This document shows positions 1 to 8,443 of a stretch of DNA of 22,669 bases, in pieces; position 1 is the stretch's first letter, and each line of letters opens with the position of its first letter. The position numbers and the translations under genes are program-made. Source of the stretch: JACROF01 sp964598995 (lineage in GTDB: Bacteria; Patescibacteriota; Microgenomatia; Levybacterales; UBA12049); assembly GCA_964598995.1 (NCBI GenBank), contig CAZRDR010000041.1, positions 1 through 22,669 of the forward strand, read 5' to 3'. The notes below the pieces were generated by a model, which ran no database searches, had not been told where the DNA came from, and was given only the letters and a program-made list of their open reading frames with translations.

Positions 1-2148
1 CTTTATCATCCAATCTACGACCCGACTCTCTGAGAAGGGTGAATCAGTGGTATAGTCGTTCTGAAAGTAGGCAAGGGCTGTCCTACTGTCATCAAGAGTC
101 GGGAAGAGTTCTAAATTCCCGGCAAGTGAGTTGGTTACAAGACTAATACCATCTCTATGCTCCTCATCAAAGCTATCATAGAAAATATTTTTATCTTTAT
201 CATAAGCATATTTATAAAGCTGCTTTTTAAGAATTTCCGCATGATTCCTATAGATTGCTGAGTCTTCCCCAACTATTTGTGCGTATTTTGCAGCGATTAA
301 ATAGTCATGGATAAGCCAAAGCTGATTCTGTGCTGCATAAGAGTAAGTACTCGATGTAGGTGTCCAGTCATAATAGTTCCACCACGACTTATAATTATGC
401 TTATTGTAAAAAAATCCTTTACTCGAGGTATTGTTTTCTGTCCACTGGATCATTTTTTTTATTCTGGGGAATTGTTCATTAAGAAACCTGTTATCTCGTG
501 TGTGAGAATAATAAAGATTTACTAATTCAGGCCACTGGAGAGAATACGATGGGATAAATTGGTCAAGCCCTGATGGAGTCATCGACGGAAATGAACCATC
601 TTTTTTCTGACTATGAGCGAACTGCTCAATAGATAATCTGACTATGGCTTCATTTCCTCTTGCTGAAAGAAGACATCGAGAAACCTGAACGGCATCACCT
701 AAATATGTCGCTCGTTCACGATCAACTGAATCCTCTATGTGATCTTGTATATTGTTGACGAGTGAGTTTTTAACTAAACTAATTATTGATTGATCCAGGC
801 TTGATAAATCATGTCGACTCGTAGGAAATGCCAAGTTTTGCTGAGTTTGAACAAAACGTAACGATAGCTTAGTCATATCACAGTTTCCTTTCAAACCGAT
901 ATATTTCCCAGATCTTCTAGAGATATGTTCCCAGGAAGTTCTTCCTTTTGGCAGACGTATTGAATCTATTTGCCCCATATAGATATTAGGATTATTCCCT
1001 CCATCTAAATTTACTCCATAAGTAATATCTAACGAACAAGATTCATTTTGGTTTGATGTTAGTTGAAGATATCCGGTAGAGAATTTTGTAAGATCAAATG
1101 TGTTCGGAGTTATTTTTTTTACAAGGATTTCTTTAGAACTCAGATATGAAACAGGACGAGGAGAGATATTGTACTCGGCTTTTATTTTTACCGGAATGCT
1201 TGAGAACATATCTTTTTTAGTAAGGTCATATTGTTCTGAATACCCCGCATCAAAAAGACGTTTAGTTGGGGTAACCGATACTAAATGACTAACATGCCAT
1301 AATCGGTTATCTGCAAGATTATGTGAGAATATCCCATCAGCTATTCTTCCGCCAACTAAAACTCCGTTATTAGAATATGCATTATATTCATGAGTTATAC
1401 CGTTGATAAATATGCATGATACATCGATCGTATTATTACCTCTCCTTATATAAGTTGAGATATCCAGACTATCGACATAAACAACTGGAATCACACCGAA
1501 TACCGGACCATGATAGACAGCTTTATCATTAACGGAGAGTCGGTAGTGCCCAAGACAGGAAAGCTGTATAGTAGCGTGACTGGGAACTTCCCGCTGCTTC
1601 CACTCATATTTATATTGGACATATTCGCTTTTACTATTAATCCCATCCGACATCCAGACATACTTTGGTAACCATGGGAAACCGAAATCGTAATGGTTAG
1701 TTGAGACTAAATAGTCCCACCTATCAGAAACAATTGTCGGAAAACTAATTAGCCAAAAAATGACTATCAGAAAAGCGAGACCTCCGCCTTTGAGCTCCCG
1801 TGACAATAAAAAAACTAATAAGCCAATTAATGGAATTATCGTAAGTATTGATATGACTTCAGGTGTCCACCATATAAGTCTTAGCTGTGATGGAAATAAA
1901 GGAATATTGTTATCTAAAAATATTAATACGCTCTCACCGCCAGAGATAAGATAAAAAACCAATTTTTGAAGAACATTAACCTGAGCAATCTTATTGATAT
2001 TATGAACGGCAAGTATACCGTGAGAAAAGTCGGATAAGACATTATAGTTAGGAAGTAAATAAATAAGTAAACTGCATACAAACAACAGAATAATAAAGAG
2101 TAAAATGAGTTTTAGAAGTTTTAACACAGCTATATGCATTATACGCAT
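1..2148 (-). CDS. Membrane-anchored GH78-like glycosidase (alpha-L-rhamnosidase type), 3' end beyond window
   Basis: The frame stays open from ATG 2148 to base 1 (716 codons), so the C-terminus lies outside the window. An in-frame TAA sits three codons upstream. Residues 8-32, 97-116 and 122-139 are hydrophobic membrane segments; the rest is probably outside the cell. Residues about 195-245 look like the beta-sandwich that precedes the barrel in GH78 enzymes (YRLSVNDKAVYHGP, then DISTYIRRGNNTIDV). The clearest mark is DSVDRERATYLGD at 473-485: Asp473, Glu478 and Asp485 have the +5 and +7 spacing of the acidic active-site residues of GH78 rhamnosidases. Later WPELVNLYYSHTRD (539-552) and WWNYYDWT (589-596) fit the (alpha/alpha)6 barrel. 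The general-base Glu of the family would lie beyond the edge. The gene starts 20 nt after the ftsZ stop, with its own promoter. The DNA looks AT-richer than its neighbours by eye. Exact sugar specificity is unknown. ATG 2139 is an alternative start. Confidence 0.75.
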   Translation of the reverse strand, partial: MRIMHIAVLKLLKLILLFIILLFVCSLLIYLLPNYNVLSDFSHGILAVHNINKIAQVNVLQKLVFYLISGGESVLIFLDNNIPLFPSQLRLIWWTPEVISILTIIPLIGLLVFLLSRELKGGGLAFLIVIFWLISFPTIVSDRWDYLVSTNHYDFGFPWLPKYVWMSDGINSKSEYVQYKYEWKQREVPSHATIQLSCLGHYRLSVNDKAVYHGPVFGVIPVVYVDSLDISTYIRRGNNTIDVSCIFINGITHEYNAYSNNGVLVGGRIADGIFSHNLADNRLWHVSHLVSVTPTKRLFDAGYSEQYDLTKKDMFSSIPVKIKAEYNISPRPVSYLSSKEILVKKITPNTFDLTKFSTGYLQLTSNQNESCSLDITYGVNLDGGNNPNIYMGQIDSIRLPKGRTSWEHISRRSGKYIGLKGNCDMTKLSLRFVQTQQNLAFPTSRHDLSSLDQSIISLVKNSLVNNIQDHIEDSVDRERATYLGDAVQVSRCLLSARGNEAIVRLSIEQFAHSQKKDGSFPSMTPSGLDQFIPSYSLQWPELVNLYYSHTRDNRFLNEQFPRIKKMIQWTENNTSSKGFFYNKHNYKSWWNYYDWTPTSSTYSYAAQNQLWLIHDYLIAAKYAQIVGEDSAIYRNHAEILKKQLYKYAYDKDKNIFYDSFDEEHRDGISLVTNSLAGNLELFPTLDDSRTALAYFQNDYTTDSPFSESRVVDWMIK

Positions 2149-2156
2149 AACAGCTT

Positions 2157-2186
2157 AGTATATGAAGTCTAGTTTCTTTGTCTCAG
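2157..2186 (-). promoter_or_regulatory. Promoter of the glycosidase gene, leaderless type
   Basis: On the minus strand CTGAGA (2186-2181) and TATACT (2162-2157) are 18 nt apart. TATACT is 8 nt before ATG 2148, so transcription should begin at or next to the start codon. No Shine-Dalgarno sequence is present. The -35 box lies inside the last codons of ftsZ. Confidence 0.5.
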
Positions 2187-3401
2187 AAATGCGGGGATGT
2201 CCCATTCGTCTTCCTCACTCTCGCGTTGAGGAACTGGGTTATTTTGTGGTACTGATTGTTGAGGCGGCTCCTCCTGATGGGATTCTTCTGGCTGATTATC
2301 ATAGGAAGATGACGCTGAACCATGGGTCACGAAAGGATTGTTATATTCTTTTGGCTCTGGTTGGGATTGGTTTCGACTATAGTGAGGAGCGACGAACTGC
2401 TGCAGGCGCTGTTTGGTCTGGTCAAAACCAGTTGCGACGACGGTAATGCGAATTTGATCATGCATCGTCTCATCGATCGTTGCACCGAAGATGATGTTAG
2501 CGTCCGGATCAGCAGAACTACTGATGATCTTTGCAGCTTCATCGACCTCAGTCATAGTCAGATCATTACCGCCGACGATGTTAAAGAGGACTCCCCGTGC
2601 TCCATCCATAGTGACCTCCAACAGTGGAGATGCGATCGCAGCACGAGCGGCAGCCTGGGCACGGTTCTCACCGATGCCAGTACCGATACCCATGAGAGCT
2701 GAACCAGCGTTAGACATGATCGTGCGCACATCCGCGAAGTCGACGTTAACGAGTCCAGGCATGGTAATAATTTCTGAAATTCCTTGGACACCCTGGCCGA
2801 GAACTGAATCTGCTACTTTAAATGCCTCAAGAAGTGATAATTTGCGGTCAACGACATCCATGATGCGCTGATTTGGGATGACGATAAGTGTATCAACTTT
2901 ATCTTTAAGATTCTCAATTCCTTCCTCAGCTGCGACCATGCGGCGAGTTCCTTCAAAAGCAAATGGTTTGGTCACGACTGCTACAGTCAGTGCACCGACT
3001 TCTTTCGCAATCTTTGCAACGACAGGTGTCGCGCCAGTTCCTGATCCACCGCCCATACCTGCTGTGAGGAAGACCATATCAGATCCCTCCAGCATGTCTT
3101 TAATTTTCTCAGCTGACTCTTCAGCTGCCTGACGGCCGATCTCTGGATCGCCACCACTACCTAAGCCTTTAGTGAGGTTCTCACCTACTTGGACTTTGGT
3201 TGAAGCGGGATTACGAAGAAGAGCCTGGGCATCGGTGTTAATAGCCACGAAATCTACTCCTTGGATGTTGTTATGTTGGATCATCGAGGAGATCGCGTTA
3301 CCACCACCACCGCCGACACCGATAACACGAATTTTAGCGAAATTTGAGGTCTGGGGGCGTATCAGCATACGTGGGTCAATCCTAGCAGATAGGTCTTGCA
3401 T
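2169..3401 (-). CDS. ftsZ: Cell division protein FtsZ
   Basis: Tubulin-like GTPase that polymerises into the Z ring at mid-cell. Counting from ATG 3401 (410 aa): GTP-binding GVGGGGGNA at 28-36, tubulin signature GMGGGSGTG at 115-123, and the T7 catalytic loop NVDFADVR at 219-226. A Q/P/S/E-rich linker from about 340 leads to the conserved tail DIPAFLR (401-407), which binds FtsA and other partners. Length is normal. A TTG at 3407, two codons upstream in frame, is a possible alternative start: the weak GTGA motif 6 nt before it is better spaced for TTG than for the ATG. The gene follows ftsA by about 26 nt and is the last core dcw gene. Confidence 0.97.
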   Translation of the reverse strand: MQDLSARIDPRMLIRPQTSNFAKIRVIGVGGGGGNAISSMIQHNNIQGVDFVAINTDAQALLRNPASTKVQVGENLTKGLGSGGDPEIGRQAAEESAEKIKDMLEGSDMVFLTAGMGGGSGTGATPVVAKIAKEVGALTVAVVTKPFAFEGTRRMVAAEEGIENLKDKVDTLIVIPNQRIMDVVDRKLSLLEAFKVADSVLGQGVQGISEIITMPGLVNVDFADVRTIMSNAGSALMGIGTGIGENRAQAAARAAIASPLLEVTMDGARGVLFNIVGGNDLTMTEVDEAAKIISSSADPDANIIFGATIDETMHDQIRITVVATGFDQTKQRLQQFVAPHYSRNQSQPEPKEYNNPFVTHGSASSSYDNQPEESHQEEPPQQSVPQNNPVPQRESEEDEWDIPAFLRQRN

Positions 3402-3427
3402 TTGCAAGCAATCTCACTGACAGATCG

Positions 3428-4732
3428 TTATGGGATGAAGGATTTTATGAGGTCCATCAACTTTTTCATAAGTTGATTTGATGATCCTCCCCCGCCTAAC
3501 TTTGGCATATTAAAACCGAACCCGCCACTTGATTTACCAACATCATTTTTCGCTCCATACATCAGAAGTCCTACGACACTTGCATAGGCTGGATTTTGGA
3601 CTTCATCGACGATTCCCTTAAGATCAGTCGGTGTACCAACGCGAACAGGCATTGCCAGCATCCGCTTGGCAGCGTCTTTGATGCCGACAGTCATCGCACC
3701 ACCGCCAGTGATCACCAGTCCTGCAGGTGTCTGTCCGCCATAACCACTCTTTTTGATCTCGATCCCGACCATCGTGAAGATCTCATTCATACGAGGACGG
3801 ATGATGCCGTCAACCAGCGTTTTATATGATACTTTTCGTACCTCTTCAGGCAGATTTAGACTTGAAAGATCGATTTCGTCTGATGGCTTCTCTTTCTTTT
3901 CGTCGTCATCTGGTCTGAGAACTCCTCTTTTATTGGCCTGCTGTGACAGGAATAGCTTTATTTTTTCTGCACTCTCTAGTGAAATACGAAGACCGATCGC
4001 TAAGTCATTGGTGATGTGTCGAGCACCTATTGCCAGAACTGATGAGTATGCGACAGATCCTTCGGTATAGATAGAGATATCAGTCGTCCCTGCACCGATA
4101 TCAACAAGGACGACGCCTAACTCCCGCTCTGTCTCAGAGAGTACTGAGAGTGAACTCGCATAGCCGTTAAAGACATAACTACTGACATCGACACCAACTT
4201 CAGAAAATGCTTTATCAAGATTACGAACTGCGATACTGTTAGCCGTAATGATATGCGTGTCGACCTCGAGTCTCACGCCAGACATGCCGATCGGATCTTT
4301 AATGCCTTCCTGACCATCGACGATATAGTTGCGCGGAAGAACATGGATAATCTCACGAGTAGACGGAAGAGAGATTGCTTTAGCAGCGTCAATGACCCTA
4401 CTCAGATCATTCTGAGTGATCTCTCCTTGAGGCGTTGAGACAGCGACTACGCCACGAGAATTCTGACTATCGATCTGATTACCGCCTATCGAGGCAAAGA
4501 CATGCGATACCGAATAACCAGCCATACGCTCAGCTCCTTCAAGTGAGGTATTTATGGCGTTTACCGCTTCTTCGATATCTACAATCTGACCTTTACGGAT
4601 ACCAGCAGACTTTACTTCAGACACTCCGAGGATGTTGACGGATTCGTCAACCTTAGCGATAAGTGAGACTATTTTATATGTTCCGACGTCAATACCGACG
4701 ACTATTTTCCCATCAGTTGGTGATTGTTTCAT
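3428..4732 (-). CDS. ftsA: Cell division protein FtsA
   Basis: Actin-fold ATPase that tethers FtsZ filaments to the membrane. 434 aa, normal length. Visible are the phosphate-1 motif GIDVGTYKI (13-21), phosphate-2 motif VDIGAGTTDIS (210-220) and the adenosine motif GLVITGGGAM (338-347). The segment between (about 83-165) fits the 1C domain special to FtsA. The last residues (SNQLMKKLMDLIKSFIP, 418-434) form the amphipathic membrane-targeting helix, after a Gly-rich linker. A charged insert at about 273-288 (DDDEKKEK) is mildly unusual. The start overlaps the ftsQ stop by 4 nt (ATGA), which points to translational coupling; no Shine-Dalgarno site is seen. Confidence 0.96.
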   Translation of the reverse strand: MKQSPTDGKIVVGIDVGTYKIVSLIAKVDESVNILGVSEVKSAGIRKGQIVDIEEAVNAINTSLEGAERMAGYSVSHVFASIGGNQIDSQNSRGVVAVSTPQGEITQNDLSRVIDAAKAISLPSTREIIHVLPRNYIVDGQEGIKDPIGMSGVRLEVDTHIITANSIAVRNLDKAFSEVGVDVSSYVFNGYASSLSVLSETERELGVVLVDIGAGTTDISIYTEGSVAYSSVLAIGARHITNDLAIGLRISLESAEKIKLFLSQQANKRGVLRPDDDEKKEKPSDEIDLSSLNLPEEVRKVSYKTLVDGIIRPRMNEIFTMVGIEIKKSGYGGQTPAGLVITGGGAMTVGIKDAAKRMLAMPVRVGTPTDLKGIVDEVQNPAYASVVGLLMYGAKNDVGKSSGGFGFNMPKLGGGGSSNQLMKKLMDLIKSFIP

Positions 4733-5172
4733 TGCAATACAATAACAGGCTTGTCGTAGCGCAGATCAAGCCTTGAGAACTTCTTATCTTCCATTGTAAG
4801 TCGAGAGACGATTCTTTGTAAAGAGGATAATTGTAAAGCTATATCTTTATTCTTAGTCAAAAACGCAGTTCCTCCCTCATTTGTTGTAATAACATAGGTC
4901 GTTGTCCCTGAAGCTTTAACATCCTTATAGTCGATACTATGATCCTTCAAATATGACTTGATTTGTGATGTGGTAGTATCTTGATCTCCTGCTAGACCTA
5001 ATGAGCGTAAGAATGGCAGCGGACTGATAAAAGTCGGCTCATGCACGAGTACGAAGTACCCAATGATTATACAAAGTATGCCAATAGCACCTGAAACTAG
5101 GCTTAAAAGGAGGATTTGTTTTTTCTGTAAATCTTTCTGATCTCGTTTAAGAACTCTTCTTCTTGACCACAT
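4729..5172 (-). CDS. ftsQ: Short FtsQ/DivIB-like division protein
   Basis: Bitopic membrane protein at the usual ftsQ place between murG and ftsA. ATG 5172 gives 147 aa: a basic cytoplasmic tail (MWSRRRVLKRDQ), one membrane segment (about 19-43) and only about 104 outside residues, roughly half of a usual FtsQ. The end, SRLDLRYDKPVIVLQ, matches the closing strand of the FtsQ beta domain, where a DLR-type motif is typical. A full POTRA domain followed by a full beta domain cannot fit, so this is a reduced form. The frame continues upstream to ATG 5238, but that start would lie deep inside murG; with ATG 5172 the overlap with murG is 26 nt. FtsQ normally links FtsL/FtsB to the rest of the divisome. 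The assignment rests on position, topology and the C-terminal motif. Confidence 0.72.
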   Translation of the reverse strand: MWSRRRVLKRDQKDLQKKQILLLSLVSGAIGILCIIIGYFVLVHEPTFISPLPFLRSLGLAGDQDTTTSQIKSYLKDHSIDYKDVKASGTTTYVITTNEGGTAFLTKNKDIALQLSSLQRIVSRLTMEDKKFSRLDLRYDKPVIVLQ

Positions 5173-6265
5173 AGGACAGTATATGTAGTATCTCATGCGC
5201 TGCACGCGGATGTAAGAGCGCCTTCGCATGTTTGACATTCTTTAAGTACTTATCTTTATGACTGACCATCTCATCAATTGTTTTGGCAAATGCAGCTGCA
5301 GTCGCGGTCTCTTGCGGCAGAACGACAGCTAAGCCTAAATTTTGTAAAAAGCGTGCATTATTTGCTTGTTCTTGTTTTTGGCCATGCGGCAGAGGGATAA
5401 GGACAGCCGGTTTGCCAAAGTACATGAGTTCATTAACCGTATTCATCCCGGATCGACTCACCACGACTGTCGCTTCTTCTAACACACTTCCAACACTATT
5501 TGGCTGAATAAATTTCTCAACAATATATCTGTCTCTCTTATCACTTCCGAGTTTACTTTTTGCAGAGATGAGCCTGTCATAGTCTCTAAATTCTTTTGAA
5601 TCACCTGTCTGATGAATAATGCGGTAGTTCTCCACCAGTTCAGGAAGTGAACCTAACACTAAAGAGTTAATGGCATGCGATCCGGTACTTCCGCCTGTGA
5701 TATAGATCAGAGGTAATCCACTATCTTTTTTAGCGAAAGAAAACGGAAATGAGCCGACCTTGAATTCCTTTAATGGATTACCTGTTACGACAGTTTTAGT
5801 CTTTGGAAAATAATGAGTTGAGGTTTCCCAGGATACGCAAACCCGTTGGGCAATTTTCCCGAGCACTTTATTGGCCAGTCCCGCCTCGAGTGTCTGTTCA
5901 TGGATAACTAACGGTATTCCTAAAAATTTAGCTGCATAGCCGACTGGAATTGAAAGATACCCACCAAATGTTAGGACGACATCAGGGTTTTCTTTGCGTA
6001 AGTAACTAACTGCTTGGTAAAGTCCAACCGGCAATTTAAGAAATGAAGGGAGCGTCCGAGCTGTTAATTTACGCTGGAGTCTAGAGGTGGTTAAGGGAAG
6101 AAACGTAATGCCACGTTTGGTAATCTCATTGTACTCAAGTGATACTGTCTTATCTCCTTCTAAAGCGTATTTTCGCCCTAAGAAAACTACGCTATCTTTT
6201 TCAGGGAGTGCATCAATAACTCCAAGTGCTGGTGAGAGATGTCCTCCAACGATTGCTATTTTCAT
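5147..6265 (-). CDS. murG: UDP-GlcNAc:undecaprenyl-PP-MurNAc-pentapeptide GlcNAc transferase MurG
   Basis: Peripheral membrane GT-B glycosyltransferase that converts lipid I to lipid II. 372 aa, near the usual 350-370. Visible family blocks: FGGYLSIPVGYAAKFLGIP and IHEQ (about 100-123), GNPLKEF after the inter-domain region, the donor-domain loop ITGGSTGSHAIN, RSGMNTVNELMYFGKPAVLIP and the UDP-GlcNAc-side motif GQKQEQANNARFL. The first glycine-rich loop is shortened: the protein begins MKIAIVGGHLSPAL where most MurG have GGTGGH, though the catalytic-type His is kept. The ATG overlaps the ftsW stop by 4 nt. A weak AAGG lies about 9 nt upstream. Confidence 0.94.
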   Translation of the reverse strand: MKIAIVGGHLSPALGVIDALPEKDSVVFLGRKYALEGDKTVSLEYNEITKRGITFLPLTTSRLQRKLTARTLPSFLKLPVGLYQAVSYLRKENPDVVLTFGGYLSIPVGYAAKFLGIPLVIHEQTLEAGLANKVLGKIAQRVCVSWETSTHYFPKTKTVVTGNPLKEFKVGSFPFSFAKKDSGLPLIYITGGSTGSHAINSLVLGSLPELVENYRIIHQTGDSKEFRDYDRLISAKSKLGSDKRDRYIVEKFIQPNSVGSVLEEATVVVSRSGMNTVNELMYFGKPAVLIPLPHGQKQEQANNARFLQNLGLAVVLPQETATAAAFAKTIDEMVSHKDKYLKNVKHAKALLHPRAAHEILHILSYVVKKKSS

Positions 6266-7338
6266 ATATTTTTCCCTTGTTTTGAGATATTAAGCAGGAT
6301 ACCAATTGCACCCATATCAATAATAAGAGCCGAACCTCCGTAAGAAATAAATGGTAATGGCACACCAGTTAAAGGAATAAGTACTGTCATAGCTGAGAGA
6401 TTCATAACTGCTTGAATTCCCAGAAAGCAAATAATACCTGCTGCTAATAATCTACCAAAATTATCCTTCGCCCGCGAGGCAATGACAAATCCTCGCCACA
6501 TAATAACAATAAATAACAAAATCAGCGCAAATGATCCGAAAAAGCCGAACTCTTCAGCAATGATGGCAAAAATCGAGTCAGTCACATTCTCGGGCAAATA
6601 GGCGAATTTCTGCAGAGAATTCCCTGCTCCAACCCCAAATAACCCCCCTGATCCCAACGCGATCAGGATCTGCTTTACATGATATGACGAACCATTAATA
6701 TCATTCCCGACATTAAGAAATGATGTCAGACGAGCAAGACGGTAAGGCGCAAGAAGGATAAGTAACAATCCACCTACACCAATAATAGGTATCATAAAGG
6801 CGAACTGCATAATGTTCGCACCTGAGAGAAAGTACAAAACAATTGCTTCAAAGAGAATAATTGAAGCAGTACCCATGTCAGGTTGCGCCATGATCAGGAG
6901 CAAAACAAACCCCATTAATAGACCAAATGCAGGTAGTCTTCCTTTTTCTCTCTCTGAGAACCACGCAGCCAGATAAATTGCCAGACTGAGTTTTACGAAT
7001 TCTGCAGGCTGTAAGACAGTAATACCGAGATTTATCCAGCGGTGCGCACCAAGTGCATAGATGCCGATCCCAGGCAGAAATACTCCAACCAGCATCGAGA
7101 TCGCCATGACAAGAATGATGATCGAGAAGTTATAAAACTTTTTATAGTCGAAAAAACTAAAAAAGCCCATCGCACCTAACCCGATGACGGCATTGATCAA
7201 CTGTTCTCGGATGTAATGGTATTTATCTCCATGGAAGTCACGAAAAGCGATAACAGAGGAAGCATCATAGATCATGAACAGACCAAAAACTGTAAGGAAA
7301 AGTGTAGTTCCAAGGAGGATAAGGTCGATCCGCTTCAT
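6262..7338 (-). CDS. ftsW: Septal peptidoglycan polymerase FtsW (SEDS family)
   Basis: Polytopic SEDS glycosyltransferase that polymerises lipid II at the septum with FtsI. 358 aa with about ten hydrophobic segments. Characteristic pieces include the AHRWINLG motif, PAEFVKLSLA, QPDMGTA and the C-terminal signature PLPFISYGGSALI. RodA has the same motifs; the position between mraY and murG, with ftsI in the same cluster, favours FtsW. The start is 49 nt after the mraY stop, in a gap with possible weak -10 boxes (TACAAT 10 nt, TAGAAT 5 nt before ATG) but no convincing -35. Confidence 0.93.
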   Translation of the reverse strand: MKRIDLILLGTTLFLTVFGLFMIYDASSVIAFRDFHGDKYHYIREQLINAVIGLGAMGFFSFFDYKKFYNFSIIILVMAISMLVGVFLPGIGIYALGAHRWINLGITVLQPAEFVKLSLAIYLAAWFSEREKGRLPAFGLLMGFVLLLIMAQPDMGTASIILFEAIVLYFLSGANIMQFAFMIPIIGVGGLLLILLAPYRLARLTSFLNVGNDINGSSYHVKQILIALGSGGLFGVGAGNSLQKFAYLPENVTDSIFAIIAEEFGFFGSFALILLFIVIMWRGFVIASRAKDNFGRLLAAGIICFLGIQAVMNLSAMTVLIPLTGVPLPFISYGGSALIIDMGAIGILLNISKQGKNI

Positions 7339-7387
7339 ACCATATTCTATTGTAACGAAATTGGAGAGTTGTTGCGAGGAGACAATC

Positions 7388-8401
7388 TTAACTGAGGAAT
7401 GCTAAATAGACACCAAGGACGGCAAAAAGAATACCAACGAGCCATGCTCGCATCACGATCTTAGGCTCTTCCCATCCACGCTGCTGTAAATAAAGATGAA
7501 ATGGAGCTGCAGTAAACAATTTACGTTTTAAATATTTTTTACTTAATATCTGAATAAGTGAGGATGCAATTTCAATAATAAATACTCCGCCAATAACCGC
7601 AACGGTAATCGTCTTGCCTGTTAGTAAGCCAATTACAGCCAGAGCAGCTCCGAGTGCTAAGGCTCCAACATCCCCCATCCAGATCCTTGCCTTGTAAATA
7701 TTGAAGTAAAGAAAAGCCAGAACAGAACCGAGCAAGACAGATATAAAAACTCCCAGAGACTTATCGATCTGCTGAGAGTTAATAGCTAAAAAGCCAACGA
7801 GACAGATAACGAGTAAGCCAGACGCTAATCCATCAAGTCCATCGGTGATATTAACCGCATTAACGAATGAGACGATCACAAAGGCTGCGAAAGGAATAAA
7901 GAGCGCACCGATACTGATGAGCCCGAATCCATGGATAAAAACGAACGAATAACCAAGCTGATAATAAAAAACAGTGGCAATGATAAAAGCGAGTATCCAC
8001 TGAATGACAAATTTATGACGGAAGCGAAGCCCGAAGAAGACGTTTTGTTGGTTAGGATCTGCTAATTTTTTCCAGTCGTCGATAAACCCTAAGGCGCCGA
8101 AGGAGATAATGGCAAAGAAAATGACGAACATCTCCCATGGTTTTGTCGGGACATTAAGCATGCCATAGGACCAAACGGTAAGAATACAAGTCAAAAGAAT
8201 TACTAAGATTCCTCCGCCTATCGGAGTTCCTACCTTAACTTTATGAAATTTATCAAAAATTGGGGTGCGCTTATTGAACATATCGCGCGTTTCTTGGTGC
8301 TGTCGTCTAACCTTTGCGCGATATAAGAAGTCAATAAAAGGAACAAAAAGAATAATATTGATAAAAAATGAAAGAATTGTTAGTCCCAGTAAAGCTGCCA
8401 T
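7388..8401 (-). CDS. mraY: Phospho-MurNAc-pentapeptide transferase MraY
   Basis: Integral membrane enzyme that transfers phospho-MurNAc-pentapeptide from UDP to undecaprenyl phosphate, giving lipid I. 337 aa with about ten membrane segments. Conserved active-site parts are DDWKK (Asp108/Asp109), NITDGLDGLASG (184-195) and MGDVGALALG (242-251). The usual triple-His motif near the C-terminus is reduced: the matching stretch reads PFHLYLQQRGWEEPK (300-314) with His302 only. The other conserved blocks argue for MraY rather than WecA. The start has a strong promoter directly in front and a 42-nt gap from the MurF-like gene. Confidence 0.94.
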   Translation of the reverse strand: MAALLGLTILSFFINIILFVPFIDFLYRAKVRRQHQETRDMFNKRTPIFDKFHKVKVGTPIGGGILVILLTCILTVWSYGMLNVPTKPWEMFVIFFAIISFGALGFIDDWKKLADPNQQNVFFGLRFRHKFVIQWILAFIIATVFYYQLGYSFVFIHGFGLISIGALFIPFAAFVIVSFVNAVNITDGLDGLASGLLVICLVGFLAINSQQIDKSLGVFISVLLGSVLAFLYFNIYKARIWMGDVGALALGAALAVIGLLTGKTITVAVIGGVFIIEIASSLIQILSKKYLKRKLFTAAPFHLYLQQRGWEEPKIVMRAWLVGILFAVLGVYLAFLS

Positions 8402-8406
8402 AATTT

Positions 8407-8436
8407 ATTATACTCCCCAACGCTCGTATCTTTCAA
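8407..8436 (-). promoter_or_regulatory. Promoter of mraY, leaderless type
   Basis: On the minus strand TTGAAA (8436-8431) and TATAAT (8412-8407) are 18 nt apart, close to the sigma-70 consensus. TATAAT ends 5 nt before ATG 8401, so the expected transcript starts at or just inside the start codon. GGGGAG within the spacer is 11 nt from ATG, poorly placed as a ribosome site and upstream of the expected transcript start. Confidence 0.7.
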
Positions 8437-8443
8437 TCTGAAG

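Noticed and set aside
307..1954. Plus-strand open frames of 62-72 codons in the first 2 kb
   Set aside because: They lie opposite one long minus-strand frame that shows clear GH78 motifs; none resembles a known protein.
2162..3420. Several plus- and minus-strand frames inside ftsZ
   Set aside because: They are shadows of ftsZ in other frames, low in complexity and without motifs or start signals.
7339..7387. Promoter before ftsW (TACAAT or TAGAAT)
   Set aside because: The -10 candidates are imperfect and no -35 lies at a proper distance; noted in the ftsW entry only.
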